Part shown: piece after piece, positions 22,495-34,350 of the stretch
Position numbering within the stretch: the first letter of the stretch is position 1
How the letters are laid out: each line of letters starts with the position of its first letter
NCBI GenBank assembly: GCA_963691705.1
Contig: OY829542.1
Span: 48,897,002 to 48,961,001, forward strand
Direction of reading: 5' to 3'
Source: Viola odorata
Taxonomy: Eukaryota > Streptophyta > Magnoliopsida > Malpighiales > Violaceae
DNA: 64,000 nt
The notes under the pieces: generated by a model
What the model was told of the DNA's origin: nothing
What the model saw: only the letters and a program-made list of their open reading frames with translations
Databases searched by the model: none
Position numbers and translations under genes: made by a program

Positions 22495-23490
22495 ATGTCG
22501 GATAAAAGTGAGTCCAGTACCGAGTCTAGCAAGAGGAGAACGATCGATACCCTTGGCCAAATCCTTACTTCCCTAGCTGAAATGAGGCTAGCAATGGCCA
22601 AGTCCGATGCGCACCAACTCTTGCTAGAGGAGACAATCAAAGGGAAGTCCGTTGACACCTCCTCCCCTATGCCACCACACAAGCTGCCCCTAAAGTTAAA
22701 GGATGAGCCGTACAAGGAGCACATCACTTGTGAGATCGAGGAAGAGGGTCGCGAGAGCGAAGAAGAGGCAAATGGTCATTCGAAAAAGGAGCACAAGAGG
22801 GTGGCCGACCGAGGCTTCCCACATGTACTCACAACGGGTTCCCGAAAGTAAGACCCTCCACCTAAACTTGTCGTGACCGAAGGCCAAATGAAGACCATCC
22901 GGGATAAGTACTCTCCGGGCCAGCCAAGTCCAACGGTACAAACTCGAGCTTAAAGATTTTGGTCAATTACAACCTATGTTTTATTATGCTTTGAAGGTGG
23001 AGGCGCATGAGGCCTCAAAAAGAAAGACCTACCCGAGCTGAAATACACCCCAACCCTACTCATCAAACCCAAGCCTCCCTTGGAAACCCTACTCCAAAGA
23101 GCAACCTACACCGAAAGACACTAAAATTCCTCCACACACTAAACCCGAGACAAGCAACCCAAAACCATACACCCCTTACACCAAAAGCAACCCATCCAAC
23201 CCTAGTCCCAAACCGAGAGAACCAAGAAAATTCTCCTCTAACATTGAGTGTTTAACATGCTACGGAAGAGGACACGTTTCCTTCCAATGTCCTAATCGGA
23301 GAGTGATAGTCATCCGAGAGGGCCATTATGAAACTGAGAGTGAGAGTGAGGAGAATGGAGCTGAGGAAAGAGAAAAAGAGGAAGGGTCCGAGAGTAGTAA
23401 GGAGGAAGTCATACCGGTGGCGGCTATGACACTAGTTGTGAGGCGGAGCTTGAATGCTCAAGCCAAGGAGGAGGTCGTGTGTGAGGAATA
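22495..23490 (+). pseudogene. Gag of element 3
   Basis: It starts with MSDKSESSTESSKRRTID near 22495 and continues in changing frames. A canonical CCHC zinc knuckle, CLTCYGRGHVSFQC, lies at 23249-23290, followed by a glutamate-rich stretch (ESESEENGAEEREKEE). The middle part is very short compared with normal Gag, and the capsid core was not recognised, so an internal deletion is likely. Confidence 0.75.
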
Positions 23491-23529
23491 ACGGGAAAAC
23501 CTATTCCATTCTAGGTGTGAGATCAAAGT

Positions 23530-24120
23530 GAAGTGGCTTCGCTCATCATAGACAATGAGAGTGTAGTAGATGTGGGAAGCCACCTCTTAGTGCACAAACT
23601 TAGATTACCTACATCGCCACACCCCCAAACCCTACTCCTTGCATTGGTTTAATGACCACGGTGAAGTAAAGGTGAAAGAGCAAGTGTTAGTTGCCTTCAA
23701 ATTAGGTGGTTATGAAGATGAGCGGTTATGTGATGTGGTTCCCATGGACGCTAGTCACCTCATCCTTGGCCGCCCATGGCAATTTGATAGGTGTGTGGTA
23801 CATGATGGTCGAATCAACTAACTCCGCCTAACCCACCATGGAAAGAAATTCAACATTCTTCCCCTTTCGCCCTCGCAAGTCCGTGAAGACCAAGTGCGAA
23901 TGGAAAAGGCAAGCGCCGAGTTCCAATTAGGAAAGAAAGTGAGGGAGAGGAGTGGAGTGAAAAATATGAGTGGTGAGTTGAAAATACGCCATGACAAAAG
24001 TAAGCATGGTAGAGAGAGTGAACCTAAACACTTGAGCGCGTTAGCCAAGGGAAAGGATGTGAGGCAAGCAATTTTGACTAACAAAATGTGTCTTGTATTT
24101 CGATACAAGGGCATTGTTTG
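23530..24120 (+). pseudogene. Protease region of element 3
   Basis: LIIDNESVVDVGS (about 23542-23580) occupies the place of the retroviral-type protease active site, with DNES instead of the usual D-x-G-S, so the active site is damaged. Downstream are FNDHGEVKV and the well conserved SHLILGRPWQFDR (about 23754-23790). At least one frameshift near 23635 and a stop near 23820 break the frame. Confidence 0.75.
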
Positions 24121-24126
24121 AATGTT

Positions 24127-25515
24127 ATGACTAACCCACCTTCTCCTCTACCAAGTCAAATTGCTTCTCTTTTGCAGGAATATGGTGATGTTTTCCCATC
24201 GGAGATGCCTAGTGAACTACCTCTCATCCGCGGGATAGAGCACCGAATCGACCTAGTCCTGGGCACGGCGTTACCAAATAGGTCAGCCTACCGATGCAAT
24301 CCCGAGGAGACCAAGGAGCTCCAAAGGAAAATGGACGATTTGTTAAGCAAAGGCCACATCAAGGAGAGTATGTCCCCTTGCGTGGTGCTCGTGTTGCTAG
24401 TGCCAAAGAAGAATGGTTCGTGGAGAATATGTGTTGATTGCCGAGCCATTAACAAGATCACCGTGAGATATAGGCACCCCATTCCACGCCTTGACGACAT
24501 GTTGGATGAACTAAGCGGGAGTAAGGTGTACTCCAAGATTGATCTCATTAGTGGATACCACCAAATTCGATTGCACGAAGGAGACGAGTGGAAAACCACT
24601 TTCAAGACCAAACACGATTTATACAAATGGATGGTAATGCCATTCGGTCTTTCCAACGCTCCTAGTACTTTCATGAGGTTAATGAATTATGTCTTACGTG
24701 AATTCATTGGAAAATATGTGGTAGTTTATTTTGATGACATCCTTGTATATAGCCCTTCTCTTGAAAAACATGCATTTCACTTACGTAGCATACTTGATAC
24801 TTTGCGCACACACCAACTATATGCTAAGCTTGTTAAATGTGAGTTTTTCTTGGACCGAGTACACTTTCTTGGCTTTGTTGTGAGTGTAGGTGGTGTGCAA
24901 GTTGATGAGGAAAAGGTGAAAGTCATCCGATAGTGGCCTAGCCCAAAAAATGCTAGTGAAGTGAGGTCATTCCATAGCCTAGCGAGTTTTTATCACCGCT
25001 TTATGCCTAACTTCTCTACAGTAGCAGCACCCCTCAATGAACTCACCAAGAAGAATGTGGTTTTTGAATGGGGGGAGAGGCAATAGGAAACCTTTAAGGA
25101 ACTTAAGGAGAGGCTCATGCACTCGCCCGTGCTAGCGCTGCCGGACTTCACCAAAGCCTTTAAATTAGAGTGCGATGGAAGTGGGGTTGGTATAGGAGTT
25201 GTCCTAACCCAAGAGGGCCGACCCATCGCCTACTTTAGTGAGAAGCTAAACGGTGCCCAAATCAACTACTCGACGTATGATCAAGAGCTCTACGCGTTAG
25301 TGAGGTCGCTCATGGTGTGGGAGCATTATTTATTGCCAAGCCAATTCGTTATCCACACGAATCACTTGAGTGTGAAGTTCCTCCAAGGCCAAGCCAAACT
25401 CAACAAAAGGCATGCGAAATGGATGGAATTTCTAGAGGCTTTTCCCTACACCATCAAATACAAGCAAGGCAAGGAGAATGTAGTGGCTGACGCACTCTCC
25501 CGAAGGTACGCTCTC
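24127..25515 (+). pseudogene. Reverse transcriptase and RNase H of element 3
   Basis: RT motifs in order: VPKKNGSWRICVDCRAIN, SKIDLISGYHQIRL, MPFGLSNAPSTFMRLMN and YFDDILVYS (YFDD at 24727-24738). Then come LGFVVSVGGVQVD and the RNase H ECDGSGVGIGVVL ... YSTYDQELYALVR ... HTNHLSVKFL. Stop codons TAG at 24931 and 25084 interrupt an otherwise open frame. RT copies the element RNA and RNase H removes it from the hybrid. Confidence 0.88.
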
Positions 25516-26760
25516 ATGAACTCTCTCGATGCACAAATATTTGGGTTTGCTCAATTGATTGAACTATATGAGAATGATGAGGATTTTGGTGATATTTATA
25601 AACCATGTGATCACGGAACACATTTGCATTTTATTAAACGTGACAACTTTCTATTCAAACATGCTAGGTTGTGCATACCAAGCTCTAGTATTAGAGAATT
25701 AATTATTTTAGAAGCTCATTGTGGAGCCCTAAGTGGACACTTTGGTATGGTCAAAACGTTGCATGTTTTGAAATCACATTTCTTTTGGCCACGGATGAAG
25801 GTGGATGTGCATAAAATCGTAGGTAGATGTGTCATTTGTAGGACCTCTAAATCCACCTCCAAACATCACGCGGTCCATATGCCCCTCCTTGTTGCCCAAC
25901 ACCCGTGGGTAGACCTATCCATGGATTTTGTGTTGGGTTTGCCTAGGTCTAAACATGGTAATGACTCTATCTTTGTTGTGGTTGACCATTTTTTGAAAAT
26001 GGCACACTTTATACCATGCTCCAAGACACATGACGCCATACACATTGCACATTTATTTTTTCAACATGTTGTGCGTCTTCATGGTATGCCTAAAAGTTTT
26101 GTGAGTGATAGGGATACCAAGTTCTTGAGCCATTTTTGGCGAACCTTGTGGACGAAGTTAGGTACTAAACTTCTTTTCTCCACCACGTGTCATCCCCAAA
26201 TGGATGGACAAACGGAGGTGGTGAACAGAACTTTAAGATCACTACTTCGAGTACTAGTTAATAAGCATAAATTGAAATGGGAAGATTGCCTTCCATTTGC
26301 TGAATTTGCCTATAATCATGCTTATCATTCTTCAGTTGGTTTCTCCCATTTTGAGGTGGTGTACGGGTTCAAACCCTTAACCCCTCTTGACCTCTTACCC
26401 TTGCCCTTGAGTTCTCTTAAGTGTGTAGATGGGGACGCCAAGGCAGCGATAGTCAAGAAGCTCCATGAGCAAGTCCGCGCCAATATTGAAAGAATGAATG
26501 AACGGGAAACGACCAAGCGTAACAAGGGGAAGACACCTACTGATTTTGAAGCCGGACAATGGGTTTGGCTTCATTGGAGGAAAGAACCGTTTACTATTCA
26601 AAGGTGAGGCAAGCGAAGCCCCCGAGGCGATGGGCCTTTTCAAATCCTCCACCGCGTCAACGCCAATGCCTATGTCTTAGACCTCCTAAGTGAGTATGGG
26701 TCAATAAGCACTACGTTTAACGTTAATGACCTATCTCTTTGCGATGAAGGTACCATGGTT
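25516..26760 (+). pseudogene. Integrase of element 3
   Basis: The zinc-binding part shows HCGALSGHFG...CVICRTSK (HHCC). The catalytic core retains all three acidic residues, in SMDFVLGLP, SDRDTKFLSHFW and GQTEVVNRTLRS. The C-terminal part has FEAGQWVWLHWRKE, then a TGA at 26605, then SPRGDGPF in frame. The core is open from 25117 to 26607, the longest undamaged piece of this element. Confidence 0.87.
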
Positions 26761-27039
26761 GTTCAAGAAATGGATTCGAGGATGAATCCTTTCAAAGGAG
26801 GAGGTGATGATGTGTTCATGCCCACGACCCCTACACCTAACCTAGAGGCCGAAGACACCGTATCCATGCAAGGGCCAATCACGCGAAGCATGGTGAAGAA
26901 GTTAGCCTTATGGATTGAAGCCGAGACCTGCAATGAGCTATCTAAAGTTATGGAGAAGCCCATCATGTTGATTGCACACCATGAAGAAACCATCACCAAC
27001 CCATGCCCTTGAAGTTTGGGCAATTTTAGGATTTTTAGG

Positions 27040-27437
27040 CTGTAGTTGGCGGTATGCCGCCAGGAGCCAGGCGGCATGCCGTTAGCTTTGGCATTGGAAT
27101 TGTTTTGGAAATTCATGGCTAGAGCCATACCGCCAAGAGCCAGGCGGCATGCTGCTAGCTTCGACATGGGCAATTTAATTTCCAACTTGAAGGCTGGCGC
27201 CATACCGCCAGAGGACGGAACCCTAGCCGCCCACTTGTATTTTTCAAGTCATTTTGCACCTACTATAAATAGCTAATGTCTTTTATATTTCTTCCTTAGT
27301 TTTAGTTTAAGTGAATATTATTAAGTGAGTTTTCTCCTTCTCTTTCACTCTAAAACTCACCTTCTTCCTTAGGAAAGATAGCTTGAGTGAGATTACTCCT
27401 CCCTATCTTTCCTTGGGAAATCAAAGTTTGTAACCGA
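27040..27437 (+). repeat. LTR-like sequence of element 3, copy A
   Basis: After the end of pol (stop at about 27010), a non-coding sequence starts with TGTAGTTGGCGGTATGCCGCC and has a TATA box ACTATAAATAGC at 27256-27267. It contains inverted GGCGGTATGCCGCC motifs repeated three times. From about 27071 to 27437 it matches 28882-29248 with roughly 4 percent difference. The match stops at GTAACCGAA, where a 1.44-kb insertion begins. Confidence 0.7.
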
Positions 27438-28881
27438 AAGGTAAAAGATGGCAAATCAATGATCAAGATCAGAATAATAAAGCAGAGAGACAAGTAAACA
27501 CAATAAGTCAAATAGAGAGAAAGATCTTAGCAAAGGATATTCTTAGGTTGCATTCGGGGGCTCGATCGTCATCAGCGCAAAGATATTTTATTCGGGTGAC
27601 ATATTTGTGACATAGGGACCAGATTCCTCGGATATCCCCTACTTTTCTCTTAAGAGAAACTACCCCCCGTTTTCACATATGAGGTAGTCTTGACAGCCCG
27701 CCATCCCTCCAGGCACGAATGCGGGTGGGCAATACTCAGGCTGCCCATGAAGATAAGAAAAGACACACTTAGAGTTGAAGGTCCCTCAGTTTGTCAGGCT
27801 CGTGACCCCGCTCTAATCAACTACTCACCCTAGCTAGGCGAGACCATTTCGACACAATTACCCCTAGACTGGGCGCCTACTTGTACCATGCAACTTCCCG
27901 ACACGTTCCCATCACATGGACGACAGCAATCGCACGAGAAAATTATCAGTTGATCAAGCTTCTAATTATCTCAAGTGAAAATGTAATTAAAATGATAAGC
28001 AATTGAATATGGCAGCAAGAGTATATTAAGCACGTTTAGGCCTCGAATCTACCCTTGCAACCCTCGAATCACCTTTGCTAAGAACTAAGGGTTTAGCTAC
28101 TCATGCTTGAAGAGAAATTAATCATAAATATAAAGAACATAATAAGTAAAGAAAAATAAGTTTAAAGGAAGAAAACTTGATTACTAAAGACCGGAGCAAG
28201 GCTCCGGTTTGTTACCAAATATGCTTCAAGCCCGGCGGCTAAGGAGGAGAATGCTAACAAGAACTAGAGAGAAGTCTAAGAGTATGTAGATTAATTCTAA
28301 TATACCCAGCTCTCTGTTCTTTCTACCTAGAGGTCCTATTTAACCTAGAAATTACAAGCACAAAATATCTTTCATCCCAACTAGGGGACAAAATGCATTT
28401 AAGGAAAGCTTAGCCTAAAGCAAACATGCTCCTAAAGCATAAAACAGAAAAGCACAAAGCTGGTGGCAGGTCTGATTTGTCCAGCTTTGGCAGATCGGGA
28501 GTAGGCTTTAGCAGAATCAATGGTTGACTTGGGATGACGGACATAAACTCTGGGAGTTGTGCAGAACTGTCTGAAAAGTGTCGGAGGGGACACGTGGAGG
28601 CTTCGGTAAGAGGACACGTAGAAATGTCGTTCTTCACCCTTCGGGGTCTCGAATAGAGAATCCTCGTCGGGACCTTGATGGCTATCTTGCTATCGGGACC
28701 TCGACTCTGGTCTTGAAGCTCAAATCCGCACAAAATGCTCCTAAAACGTGTGTTTTTGCATAAACTCCCTTTCTAGGCCTAGACCTGCAATAGTGATGAA
28801 AACAAGGGTATATTAGCAGAATCATGCCTTAAATCAATGGGATAATGGAGGGAAAATTATGCATAAATACACGCTATCAGC
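27438..28881 (-). mobile_element. Truncated LTR fragment between direct repeats
   Basis: Read on the minus strand, it starts TGATAGCGTGTATTTATGC at the 28881 side, which looks like a Ty3 LTR start. The opposite end (AGGTAAAAGATGG on the plus strand) is not an LTR terminus, so the piece is truncated. It is flanked by two copies of a 367-bp sequence. Its layout of short CT-rich, rearranged words resembles the LTRs at 20785 and 62452, but it is a different family. No gene recognised. Confidence 0.6.
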
Positions 28882-29248
28882 GGCATGCCGTTAGCTTTGG
28901 CATTGGAATTGTTTTGGAAATTCATGGTTGGAGGCATACCGCCAGGAGCCAAGTGGCATACTGCTAGCTTAGACATGGGCAATTTAATTGCCAACTTGAA
29001 GGTTGGCGCCATACCACTAGAGGACGGAACCCTAGCCGCCCACTTGTATTTTTCAAGTCATTTTGCACCTACTATAAATAGCTAATGTCTTTCATAATTC
29101 TTCCTTAGTTTTAGTTTAAGTGAATATTGTTAAGTGAGTTTTCTCCTTCTCTTTCACTCTAAAACTCACCTTCTTCCTTAGGAAAGATAGCTTGAGTGAG
29201 ATTACTCCTCCCTATCTTTCCTTGGGAAATCAAAGTTTGTAACCGAAT
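28882..29248 (+). repeat. Direct repeat, copy B of the 367-bp LTR segment of element 3
   Basis: It starts abruptly at GCGGCATGCCGTTAGC and matches 27071-27437 with about 15 differences, including the TATA box (29067-29078). Unlike copy A, it continues past GTAACCGAA into TATCGTTATTTTTT. Confidence 0.85.
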
Positions 29249-29688
29249 ATCGTTATTTTTTAATATTAAAGATCTATGCTTGTGTTCTTCAAGTTCTTCG
29301 TGTTCTTTGACAAATCCGCTGCATCTATTCAACCAACATCTAAGTTACATTCCTCAAAGCTCCGGGCTAGATCCACCAAAGCTCCAAAGTACCATCGAGC
29401 CAACCTAACCGAGGCTTGATCATATCACTATGGCATGAGAATAGAATATCCCTAAGCCGATGATTATCATGCCCTTGACGCAACCCGAGAAAAACCTTTG
29501 CTAGGAATCTTTCTCATCTGCTTTCATGTCTTTATTTTACTTGCTTTATTTAGTTTAATATTAGTTTTATCATCATCCACTTCAACCCCCCCCCCCCAAA
29601 TTGGGATACTGTTTTGGTCTATTTGTCTTTGTCATGCATGAAAGTTAGAGTCTTGCCCTAGTCTCCGTGGATCGACCTTCTTAGAGGT
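29249..29688. other. Unassigned repeat-derived sequence, with a poly-C run
   Basis: Continuation of the LTR-like sequence of element 3, with a run of ten or more C at about 29587-29598 and a GTCTCCGTGGATCGACC word at 29660 of the sort found near the ends of plant Ty3 LTRs. No gene seen. Confidence 0.5.
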
Positions 29689-30944
29689 TGTCGCACCTCC
29701 TTTTTCGTTAAAAATGAGTTTAAGGTTCGGGACGGATGCTAAGCATAAATGGATGCTTCGCATAATGCAATGAAGTCGCCACCCTATTTTCTAAGGTTTA
29801 GGGAACCTAAGCGTCATGGCATAAAATAAAATAAACTAAGGCATGTGGTCTAAACTAAAGAACGAAGGTTCGAGGTCGTATTATGGACTTGGGAAGGTGT
29901 TAGGCACCCAAGTCACATCCTTAAAAATGTTACCGGTAGAAAGGTGTTTGGAAAACATTTTTTAACATAAAAATGAATAAATAATCGAAGTATGTCAACC
30001 AATCCCGCGCACGAAAACGAGCCACTTTCCAATCATTTACGAGGTAAATGATCAAAGCATGCCTACCGAAATCCTGTTACGAAAATTGGGCCACTTTCCA
30101 ATCACTTAAGCATTTTTTTCATACGAAAATGAATGAATAATCGAAACATGTCAACCAATCCCGCGCACGAAAATGGGCCACTTTCCAACTATTTACAAGA
30201 TAAATGATCGAAGCATGTCAACCGAAATCCTGTTACAAAAATTGGGCCACTTTCTGATTACTTAAACATTTTTGACACACGATTTGGGCCCTCAAAGGTG
30301 ACGTTACATCTTAGCATTTTCGTCGGGATATTGTTATTTTCGATCGGGACCGAAGGACGGGGTTACCATTTGTTCGTATGCTAGAGCGGACGTTCCTCCT
30401 TTTTCATCATCGGGCCATGCATGATTAATTTATTTACTAAGTGATCCTATCATGGATAAATACTAGTACAATACCAATTTAATGAAGTGCAAATAACCAT
30501 GTGGGATCGAAGCCACCATACTCATGTATCAATGTATAGCAATTTATTTCATGGCATAAGAAAGCAAGTGATGTAAACACGTAAGCATGTGCGTTGATTT
30601 TATCATGCATACGAATACGATGTGAGTTATTTAACATTTCTAAATAACATGCATATAAGTAATATTTGCGGGAAAACATGGAATAAATAAAAATGACTAG
30701 AAAGTGTACTTGCGTCGCGTGATCTTGATCTTCCTTGCAAATTGAAAATGTTAGTGATGGTTCGAAAAATAATAAATAAGAAAAGTGCATGCAAACACTT
30801 ATTTAATTTACGACAAGTAAGCAATTAATTAAATAAACATGGCAAGCAAATAAATAGATCACTCATAGCATATAAGCAACTAATTAAAATAAAGCATGAC
30901 AAACAAACTCAACGTATCATTCAAAACATGCAAGCATTTAATTA

Positions 30945-31310
30945 AATAGAACATGGCATAAACAAATCACTTTAAGGCATGCAAGCATTTAATTAAATAC
31001 AACATGGCATAAACGAATTATTTAATGCATGCAAGCATTTAATTAAATAAAACATGGCATAAACAAATTATTTAAAGCATGCAAGCATTTAAATTAATGA
31101 ACATGGCATACACAAATTATTTAAAACATGTAAGCATTTAGTTAAATAAAACATGGCATAAACAAATTATTTAAAGCATGCAAGCATGTCATAAACAAAT
31201 TATTTAAAACATGTAAGCATTTAGTTAAATAAAATATGGCATAAACAAATTATTTAAAACATGTAAGCATTTAGTTAAATAAAACATGGCATAAATAAAT
31301 TATTTAAAGC
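30945..31310. repeat. 50-bp tandem expansion inside the lone LTR
   Basis: Units containing CATGGCATAAACAAATTATTT and CATGCAAGCATTTAATTAAAT recur with ATGGC at about 30953, 31004, 31054, 31103, 31153, 31236 and 31286. The LTRs of element C hold only one such unit (near 8343 and 19585), so the array explains much of the extra length of this LTR. Confidence 0.88.
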
Positions 31311-32029
31311 ATGTCATAAAAGCATACGAACATTTCATGTGATTTGACGAAAATAAGTGGGCCCCACATTTGATTTTTGGACATTGTGCCAAGCCCAAAT
31401 TTTAATTTAAAACAAAAGATGGGCCGAAGCCCATCACCTTTCATTCTTTCTATTTTTCCCGCCAACCCACCTTACCTTCTTCTTCTTCACAAACGCCGGC
31501 CACCATGGCCGGCGACCAAGCTAACTCCAACATAATAGATCAAACCCGAAAACCAGCCCAACAACACAAGCAACACAACAACAATTTATATCCATAAAAA
31601 CAGCAAGGAAAATGAGCATGGCAGTGACATTTTTCAACAAAAATCTCAAGCTAATTAATATGTATATATGGCTATTAATTAGGCAAGACATCATGTCATT
31701 AAATTGAGGCAAGGAGGGTGTAATTAACATGAAAACTAAACATGTGAGGTAAGTTTTAACAATTTATTCATGCATTAGAGATATAAACGAAAATTAAAGA
31801 GAAGACTAAGGAGAAAGCTTACCTCGCCGGGAGAGCAAATGTCAAGAAGGTAGTGCAAGAAATTGGGATTAAAAGGAGATTTTGGTGCCCTTCATTTGTT
31901 GGTTGAAGCTCTCTATTTATAGAGGAAGAAAAAAATTGGAGTCGGTTTGCATGTGTGGCTGCAAACCGACGGGAAGAAAATATCCAAGGTGATGATGAGC
32001 TGTAGGCCGAAATAGTGAGCTAGGGGAGG

Positions 32030-32034
32030 GAAGC
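32030..32034. repeat. Target site duplication GAAGC of element 2, left copy
   Basis: GAAGC precedes the LTR start TGATAACAATAG at 32035 and recurs at 48208-48212 after the 3' LTR end CTTATCA. Confidence 0.9.
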
Positions 32035-32571
32035 TGATAACAATAGAGACAATTTTAGGGGCATTATCGTCTTTATGTCCCGTGCCAAGGAGGGAACCCT
32101 GTAGCCCCTATCGGGCATCTGCCATAGGAGCTGCCGCCACTCGCCGAAAGAAGAATCCTGGGATGGTCGACATCAGCCGGGGGGGTCTCACACGTCTCTT
32201 ATCCGCACGTACGACGTCATCCCATCCCAGGTCTGCTGCGGCAACCCTCGAAGATACCGTCCCTGACGTCACCCAACCCAATATATCATCCCTGACGTCA
32301 TCTGAGGTGTTATCTTCCCTAGATAACGCCTCTCCCTCCAGAAATAATGCCCTCGCTTGGCCTATAAATACCCCACCGTTCAAAACACCAAGTGAGCCTA
32401 CGATCGCTATTTCGAACCTCTGCCATTTTGAATAGCCATACTAACTTAAGCATCGAAGTGTCTACACCGGAGCCCCCCTCTGGCGCCTTGCAGGTACACC
32501 CGACGGCAACTACAGTGACTCTGATCAGCAATTGCCCTCTCCCCGATCGCCCCGAAGATCAAATCTTATCA
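32035..32571 (+). repeat. 5' LTR of element 2, 537 bp
   Basis: Ends TGATAA...TTATCA. A TATA box CCTATAAATACCCC lies at 32360-32374, within U3. The R-U5 part (32436-32571) is repeated without indels at 48072-48207, and most of it also matches the LTR of element 1 in inverse orientation. Confidence 0.92.
32360..32374 (+). promoter_or_regulatory. TATA box in the 5' LTR of element 2
   Basis: CCTATAAATACCCC; conserved in the LTR of element 1. It would direct the plus-strand genomic transcript. Confidence 0.65.
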
Positions 32572-32573
32572 AA

Positions 32574-32593
32574 TTGGTGCTTTCATTGAGAGC
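32574..32593 (+). other. Primer-binding region of element 2
   Basis: TTGGTGCTTTCATTGAGAGC starts two bases after the LTR end and is conserved in element 1. The position identifies it as the tRNA primer site; the tRNA was not determined. Confidence 0.7.
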
Positions 32594-32651
32594 CTTGGTT
32601 CATTAAGTGAGCGTCCTTAATAACCAAGCTCTGTTTTACAATAAGATCAAA

Positions 32652-34350
32652 ATGATCATGGCTTCTGATTCGCAGCCCTCACGACCTTTATCCTCTAACA
32701 TTCCTTTCGCGATCCGTAGACAGTTATTTCCTTTTGCCACTGCTGATGTTTCTATGACGACGCAGGAGATTACTCTGGAATCTTCATATCTCCATTTTAG
32801 ATCGATAGGGGGAACACCTTCTTCTCAGATGACCATTTCGCTATTCCAGATGGCGGGATCTAGTTTTTCTACTCCACCTCCGAGGGGATTCATGCTGGAC
32901 GGTGTAAGTAACCCTCTCGCGAGTGAAATAGCGGCCCTTCGTTCTCGGTTGGATTATTTGACTGAAATGGCTACAAGAATCACGCCTGATGTTTCTAGGT
33001 CGAGTGTTCCTCCCCAGGCTATTTTCACGTCATCTATTGTCACCGAATGACCCTTATCACCTTTGCCATATGGAAGCATTCTGTCAGCCTTGCCTGCAAC
33101 GGATTCCCCAATTAGCCTTGTGCAACTCACTCAGGGGCGAGTGGAACCTTACGTGCCATAAGTGCCGCAAATTCCTATCCCTCAGGGAGACAGAAACCCT
33201 AACGAGTTCAGAGATCATTGGGACGGTCGCCCAGGAGCCGTAGTCAGTCTCCTAGGCGACATCCCCCGCCAGATTCGCGAAATCGGAGGCGTCATTTGGA
33301 GGTATCTCCCCCACGCCATACGCGTAAAATCCTTGACGACACCTCAGGTCACCCGTTTAGCCATCATATAAGGCGTCACAGGGTCAGCCGGCATGTGAAG
33401 CTCCCCATAGAGTCCTATGACGGTACCCGAGATCTTATTTCTCACCTTAACAAGGTGAAAGATTTCGTTCAATTTCAGACCCACAGTGATCCAGCGTTGT
33501 GCCAAATATTCGTTATGACATTGTCAGGAGTTGCGCGCCTCTGGTTTGAAGGTCTTCCTGGCGGATCTATTGACAGTTTCTTGCAACTGGAATCTAAGTT
33601 TCGAAGCCGGTTCAGTACCTCGGTTCCTATCAGGAAATCCGCCGCCGTGTTATTTGACATACACAGAAAGCCTCAAGAATCTTTGAAAGATTTTCTCAGT
33701 CGTTTCGACATGGAAATGTCGTTAACGCCAGGCGTTACCATCGACTTTGCTATAGAAGCCTTGAAGCGAAACTGCCGCTATGGAAAACTGAGAGACACGT
33801 TAATGGTGGACCCTCCGCATCATGCCACAAGATGCGCCTCAAGTTCCATAATTACGCACGAATGGAAGAAGAAGAAAACAGAGACAGAACCCGCATCATG
33901 CCACAAGATGCGCCTCAAGTTCCTAACACTTCCGCGGTCACCACTTCTGAGGATCGTCTTATCGATGACTACGCTCAGCGGAAAGATCATATTCCCAAGA
34001 CCTCCAGCCGACGGAAAGGCAACTTTTCGAGGGGAAAGTCTGGCAACTCCCCGACTCGGCGTCAAGGGGATCCTCCCAAGGGCCGGATTTATGACCCAGA
34101 TCTCCCTTCCCTCATTTTGCCAAGAGTGGAAATTTTAGCAATTGTGGAACAGCGGAACCTTCCCATTCATTACCCAGCTCCCGTGAAGCCTGGGGTACTT
34201 ATGGGAGGAAGAGAAAATGTCTTTTGTAAGTTTCACAAAGCTAGGGGGCACTCTACGGAAGTATGCAGGGAATTGAAGCTAGCGATAGAACGTTTGGTAG
34301 AAGAAGGTTACCTGGGAGAGTTCGCCACCAAAGTAAGAGATGATGCCTGA
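32652..34350 (+). pseudogene. Gag of element 2, frameshifted
   Basis: It begins MIMASDSQPSRPLSSN at 32652. A stop at 33048 and frame changes near 33200 follow; the capsid is then open at 33218-33810, with KLPIESYDGTRDLISHL, LWFEGLPGGSIDSFLQLE and FLSRFDMEMSLTPG. A short duplicated word (CACAAGATGCGCCTCAAGTTCC-like, at 33828 and 33902) marks a local rearrangement. The zinc-knuckle-like CKFHKARGHSTEVC is at about 34227-34270. Gag packages the element RNA. Confidence 0.86.

Larger units (their letters stand above)
22475..27437 (+). mobile_element. Decayed chromovirus-like Ty3 retrotransposon (element 3), 5' LTR not in the window
   Basis: Plus-strand remains in order: gag with zinc knuckle, protease, RT, RNase H, integrase, and LTR-like sequence from about 27040. 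The RT motif YFDDILVYS and the integrase tail, with GDGPF and a late DSRMNPFKGGGDD segment, resemble plant chromoviruses. Many stops and frameshifts. Element 1 and all that is nested in it lie directly before the gag start, so the 5' LTR and leader should lie left of base 1. Confidence 0.8.
29689..32034 (-). repeat. Lone LTR related to element C, left part
   Basis: It begins TGTCGCACC, like the LTRs of element C, and shares GCAATGAAGTCGCCACCC, GGTTTAGGGAACCTAA and later words (for example GGGCCCTCAAAGGTGACG at about 30287). It resumes at 48213 on the far side of element 2 and ends AAATTCGGGTAGCAACA at 48991. Flanks are GAGGT (29684-29688) and GAGGC (48992-48996), a 4/5 match. No internal region is present on either side. 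A minus-strand TATA box lies at 31912-31921. The total length is about 3.1 kb. Confidence 0.8.

Noticed and set aside
23818..24674. Minus-strand frames opposite the RT of element 3
   Set aside because: Shadows of the conserved plus-strand RT; no domain of their own.
28410..28733. 107-codon minus-strand frame
   Set aside because: It lies in a truncated LTR fragment; no recognisable domain, composition or start context.
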